Source of the DNA: Methylococcaceae bacterium
GTDB taxonomy: Bacteria > Pseudomonadota > Gammaproteobacteria > Methylococcales > Methylococcaceae
Assembly: GCA_012026715.1 (NCBI GenBank)
Contig: VEPB01000291.1
Coordinates: 1-26,190, forward strand
Direction: 5' to 3'
DNA: 26,190 nucleotides
Positions 23,566 to 26,190 of the stretch are shown here, one piece after another. Each line of letters starts with the position of its first letter. Within the stretch, counting starts at the first letter, position 1. Under the pieces are notes generated by a model. That model searched no databases, was not told the origin of the DNA, and saw only the letters and a list, made by a program, of their open reading frames with translations. Made by a program: the position numbers and the translations under genes.

Positions 23566-24396
23566 GTGGATTTCGCTTCATTCGCCCTGCCGGCCGCAGG
23601 TGTGTCAGCACGGGTCGATATGTTTGATCTCCTGCTACTGCGCGTTGGGGGGCAGATCTTTGGATTGCCGCTCCGCAAAGTCCTCCACATCGTTCCGCTT
23701 CCAGCCGATTTCATAGCGGAAGGCGTCGTGCCGGAGCGTTTCGTCTTTCGACAGATGCCGCTGAGCTTTGTGTCCCTTTGGAGCTGCTTCCGGAAAGTCT
23801 CCGAACATGCGGAGTTCGATGAAATTCTTACCATGCTGCCCCAGCGCAGGCAGGACCACATCGACTGGCTTACCACGCTGGAAACGTCCATCTGTAGAGG
23901 CGTTCCTTTTGTCAAGGCACGCAATCCGCGTGAATGCGCGTTTGGGAAATGGTATTACGGCTACCGCCCCCGGAATCAGGGCTTAAGTCTGCTGCTTGCG
24001 CAATTTGAAGCTCCCCATTCTGCCATCCATGGGCTGGCGAATGATCTGCTGGCCCTGTCGGAGGCAGGCAAGCGGGCCGACGCGCTGCGTGCGCTCGAGG
24101 AAGCGAGACATACCAGCCTAGCTCTGATGCTGCGGCTATTTGATCTGGTGCAGGAGCGGGTGACCTGCCTGAAACGACGGGTTGCCGTAATTATTGCCGA
24201 AAGCGAACCCTTCTGCGCCTTGGGGGCTGATGGGGTGCGGGATATCGTGCAGGTGCCTCGGGATCAGGTTGTCCGCGGGTCCGGCGCTGCGGGGGCGGCC
24301 CGTTCGCAGGATACCGGCGTGTCAGGCCTGGTCGTGCTGGACGATCAGACGGTGGTGCCGCTTCTCGATTGCCACGCATTATGCCCTGGTGGCTAA
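23566..24396 (+). CDS. CheW-like protein interrupted by a CZB zinc-binding domain
   Basis: A 276-residue protein starting at GTG 23566, with GGAGGA 6 bases upstream. The frame is open back to about 23430 without another good start. Residues about 20-75 look like the first half of CheW (FDLLLLRVGGQIFGLPLRKVLHIV and the strand before LWSCF). Residues about 95-160 carry a chemoreceptor zinc-binding (CZB) domain with all four ligands in order: H98 in DHIDW, C124 in ECAFGKWYY, and H151 and H155 in PHSAIHGLA. Residues about 205-272 resemble the second half of CheW (RVAVIIAESEPFCALGADGV, then GLVVLDDQTVVPLLDCHAL). It could couple zinc or oxidant levels to CheA. There is no kinase or receptor beside it; the nearest cheA is 8 kb to the left. 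Confidence 0.72.
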   Translation: MDFASFALPAAGVSARVDMFDLLLLRVGGQIFGLPLRKVLHIVPLPADFIAEGVVPERFVFRQMPLSFVSLWSCFRKVSEHAEFDEILTMLPQRRQDHIDWLTTLETSICRGVPFVKARNPRECAFGKWYYGYRPRNQGLSLLLAQFEAPHSAIHGLANDLLALSEAGKRADALRALEEARHTSLALMLRLFDLVQERVTCLKRRVAVIIAESEPFCALGADGVRDIVQVPRDQVVRGSGAAGAARSQDTGVSGLVVLDDQTVVPLLDCHALCPGG

Positions 24397-24913
24397 CCTC
24401 AAGCGCACCCTCTTCAGGCTCAGGTCTCATTGGACAAGGCTATTTTTAACTATTTTCCATTGTTTGGAATACAATCCCTTATCAACTAGAGGTAAACCAC
24501 TCGCATAGGGCGAGCTCGACGAAGTCGCGGTTTACCCCAACCCGCTTTTCCGTCTGCCGCGCCTTAGCCCAGAGGTCACTGTAGGGCTTCTCACCACCGC
24601 ACGGCGGATATGTGATGACTATCGATGCTTGAGCCAGACTGGCGCTCTCGACGCCCGAGCGCTGCGGCTCGTCGTCCCCCTTTGGCGACAGCATTCACGC
24701 ATCCGACGTCGCCCGATATCGACAGTGCCGCGCCTTCAAGATTTAGAGTGAACGATGCGGACGGTTTGGCGCCGTCACGCTGGCGATGAACGATACTGAC
24801 ACCGCCCCTACTGTTCACGCCTTGGCCGAGGCCAGCCCGGAACGTCTGCGCTGTTGTCGCTCGGCGAAATGTTGAGAAGCACACGACACGATTCACAAAA
24901 CTGGAACCGACGC
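24397..24913. other. Unassigned stretch with inverted repeats and gene debris
   Basis: An AT-rich part at about 24438-24482 is followed by a compact folded motif. GGTAAACC (24491-24498) pairs with GGTTTACC (24529-24536), enclosing a smaller hairpin (CTCGC/GCGAG) and GAC-GAA-GTC. A minus-strand frame of 70 codons (24482-24694) includes SDLWAKARQTEKRVG and could be the C-terminus of a lost gene, but no family was recognised. Nothing else convincing is seen. Confidence 0.3.
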
Positions 24914-25506
24914 ATGGCCAAAGCCATCAGCAACCGAAATACCTCGCGTCGCACCTTGCCCAAGGCACCCTCCGGCATCCAGGGTCTGGACGAGATCACG
25001 GGCGGCGGCCGGCCCACGCTGGTCTGCGGAAGCGCCGCCTGCGGCAAGACGCTCCTGGCGATGGAATTTCTGGTGCGCGGGGCCACGCAGTACGGTGAGC
25101 CAGGCGTGTTCATGGCGTTCGAGGAAACCGCCGAAGAACTGACGGAGAACGTGCGCTCGCTGGGCTTCGACCTGAAAGAGCTGACCGAACAGAAGCGACT
25201 CGTCGTCGACTTCGTGCGGGCCGAACGCAGCGAGATCGAGGAGACCGGCGAGTACGACCTCGAAGGGCTGTTCGTCCGCCTCGGCCACGCCATCGACACC
25301 CTGGGCGCGAAGCGGGTGGTGCTGGACACCCTCGAGACGCTGTTTTCCGGACTGTCCAACGCCGCCATCCTGCGGGCCGAACTGCGCCGCTTGTTCCACT
25401 GGCTCAAGGACAAGGGCGTCACCGCCGTTATTACCGGCGAGCGCGGCGAGAACCAGCTGACCCGGCACGGTCTGGAAGAGTACGTCTCCGACTGCGTGAT
25501 CCTGCT
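24914..25506 (+). pseudogene. kaiC: Truncated kaiC (RecA-like ATPase)
   Basis: From an ATG at 24914 the product reads as the first RecA-like domain of a KaiC-type ATPase: PSGIQGLDEITGGG, Walker A GSAACGKT at residues 39-46, FEETAEEL with the catalytic glutamate pair, and the Walker B segment KRVVLDTLETLF. It follows the family to SDCVILL and then stops being homologous at 25506, where the end of an IS21-type relic begins. Full-length homologues have about 500-570 residues with two such domains, so roughly two thirds is lost. The first domain also lacks about four residues after ITGGG (relatives have LPxG before RPTL). The frame continues through the relic to 25645. No kaiB is in the window. 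Confidence 0.75.
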
Positions 25507-25668
25507 TGTTGGCGCCGGCTCAAAATTGACCATCTTTGCGGCAGTCTTCCGAAAATTGACTGCTCAGGGGCGTGAAAGAACATCAATTGGGAATTCCGTA
25601 AGATATATTTCCACCAGGTGTTCAGTCGAATTCCGGAATTGGTGATCAAAAATCAACCGGCGCCAACA
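25507..25668. mobile_element. 162-bp IS21-type relic, ends only
   Basis: Perfect 12-bp terminal inverted repeats TGTTGGCGCCGG lie at 25507-25518 and, reversed, at 25657-25668. Inside the left end AAAATTGAC occurs twice (25522-25530 and 25552-25560), the multiple-repeat pattern of IS21-family ends. No transposase or istB gene remains. The flanks (GATCCTGCT and GGCTCAGCA) show no target duplication, and both neighbouring genes are cut exactly at the repeats, so a deletion probably removed the interior and adjacent DNA. Confidence 0.65.
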
Positions 25669-26008
25669 GGCTCAGCAACGGCTGGACATGGGGATCCAGC
25701 AAACCCGGCTGCAGTTCCGCCAGCAACTGGCGCATGGTCCGCAGGGCATGGATCTCCGAAGCGCTGAACCACAGCCCGGGCAACTCGTGGGGAAGGGGAG
25801 TCGTCGATGTTCCGTTTTGCTCGAACCGGTAGCCCCGCCGGGCCCGGTCCCACACGATAGGGGCATGGAAGCACTCCCGCAGGTATTCCAGATCGCGCTT
25901 GAAGGTGGCGATGGAAATCTCCAGTTCCGCCAGAAAGGTCTCCACCGGCACGCATCGACCCTCCTGCAGCAACTGTTCGATGCGATAAAAGCGTTCGGTG
26001 CGGTCCAT
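25646..26008 (-). pseudogene. N-terminal part of a WYL-type transcriptional regulator
   Basis: A 120-residue frame with an N-terminal winged helix (RFYRIEQLLQEGRCVPVETF then ISIATFKRDLEYLR) and the start of a second region (PGLWFSASEIHALRTMRQLL). This is the usual opening of YafY/WYL regulators, which have about 320 residues. After LLDPHVQPLLSLL the coding sequence runs into the IS21-type repeat at 25668, which adds APVDF and a stop. The WYL ligand domain is absent, so the gene is truncated, although the DNA-binding part could still be made. No ribosome site is obvious before the ATG at 26008. Confidence 0.65.
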
Positions 26009-26058
26009 CGTCGGACTGGATTGGAATCGGGGCGGGGAGGGCGGGGATCGTTTCCGGA

Positions 26059-26190
26059 CTAATCGGTACCCGACCGACGCCGGCTTGGCTTTCCGGAACC
26101 GGAACTGACCCGCGGCGGTCGCGGATCGGGGCGGGCGGTGAATTCATCGGCCGGCATCGGCCGCAGCAATTTCCTTGCCTCGGGCAGCGT
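26059..26190 (-). CDS. C-terminal end of a gene, possibly SRAP (YedK/HMCES-like)
   Basis: The minus strand is open from the right edge for 44 residues to a TAG at 26059-26061. The segment LPEARKLLRPMPADEFTARP resembles the C-terminal part of SOS-response-associated peptidases, which bind covalently to abasic sites in single-stranded DNA. The usual following segment (VSxxVN) is not clear, so the assignment is tentative. Confidence 0.4.
   Translation of the reverse strand, partial: TLPEARKLLRPMPADEFTARPDPRPPRVSSGSGKPSRRRSGTD

Overview
The window looks like chromosomal DNA of a GC-rich gammaproteobacterium. The gene orders ygfB-pepP-ubiH and zapB-like-zapA are typical of that class. The mix of a c-type cytochrome barrel, a tetraheme cytochrome, a large chemosensory operon and many insertion-sequence remnants would suit a Methylococcaceae-like methanotroph, but that placement is an inference and no gene here proves it. 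No CRISPR array and no complete mobile element was seen.

Layout. 1-1105: 5' part of a J-domain protein, minus strand, running off the left edge. 1426-3693: promoter, lipoprotein and a haem-binding outer-membrane barrel gene, overlapping by ATGA. 3808-8544: minus-strand AI-2E family permease, then the operon ygfB-pepP-ubiH-JAMM peptidase. 8553-9164: divergent promoter, zapB-like gene and zapA. 9190-9622: strongly folded non-coding stretch where 6S RNA usually lies, then tRNA-Leu(CAA) and its terminator. 9714-10143: scarred DNA with TACCATCA repeats, a 15-bp hairpin and a 158-bp MITE-like element whose end supplies the stop codon of the next gene. 10141-17594: minus-strand chemosensory operon (MCP, CheY, STAS, CheA, CheW, MCP). 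17718-19352: insertion-sequence graveyard, including N- and C-terminal parts of one transposase family in opposite orientation and five copies of one terminal repeat. 19473-22231: compact minus-strand operon of a small protein, an outer-membrane barrel, a tetraheme cytochrome and a HAMP membrane protein. 22246-23349: remnants of three further insertion sequences. 23566-24396: a CheW-like protein split by a zinc-binding CZB domain. 24397-24913: unassigned debris. 24914-26190: truncated kaiC, a 162-bp IS21-type relic, a truncated WYL-type regulator, and the 3' end of a possible SRAP gene.

How the genes work together. The chemosensory operon has receptors, coupling protein, kinase, response regulator and a STAS protein but no cheR, cheB or cheD in view. 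The CheW-CZB protein 6 kb away could feed a metal- or oxidant-sensitive input into it. The barrel/tetraheme cytochrome/HAMP operon and the cytochrome-barrel gene near the left end both suggest electron transfer or metal handling in the envelope. The most unusual items are the CheW-CZB protein, the barrel-cytochrome-HAMP operon, the folded RNA region after zapA, and the small mobile relics that have cut or joined chromosomal genes.
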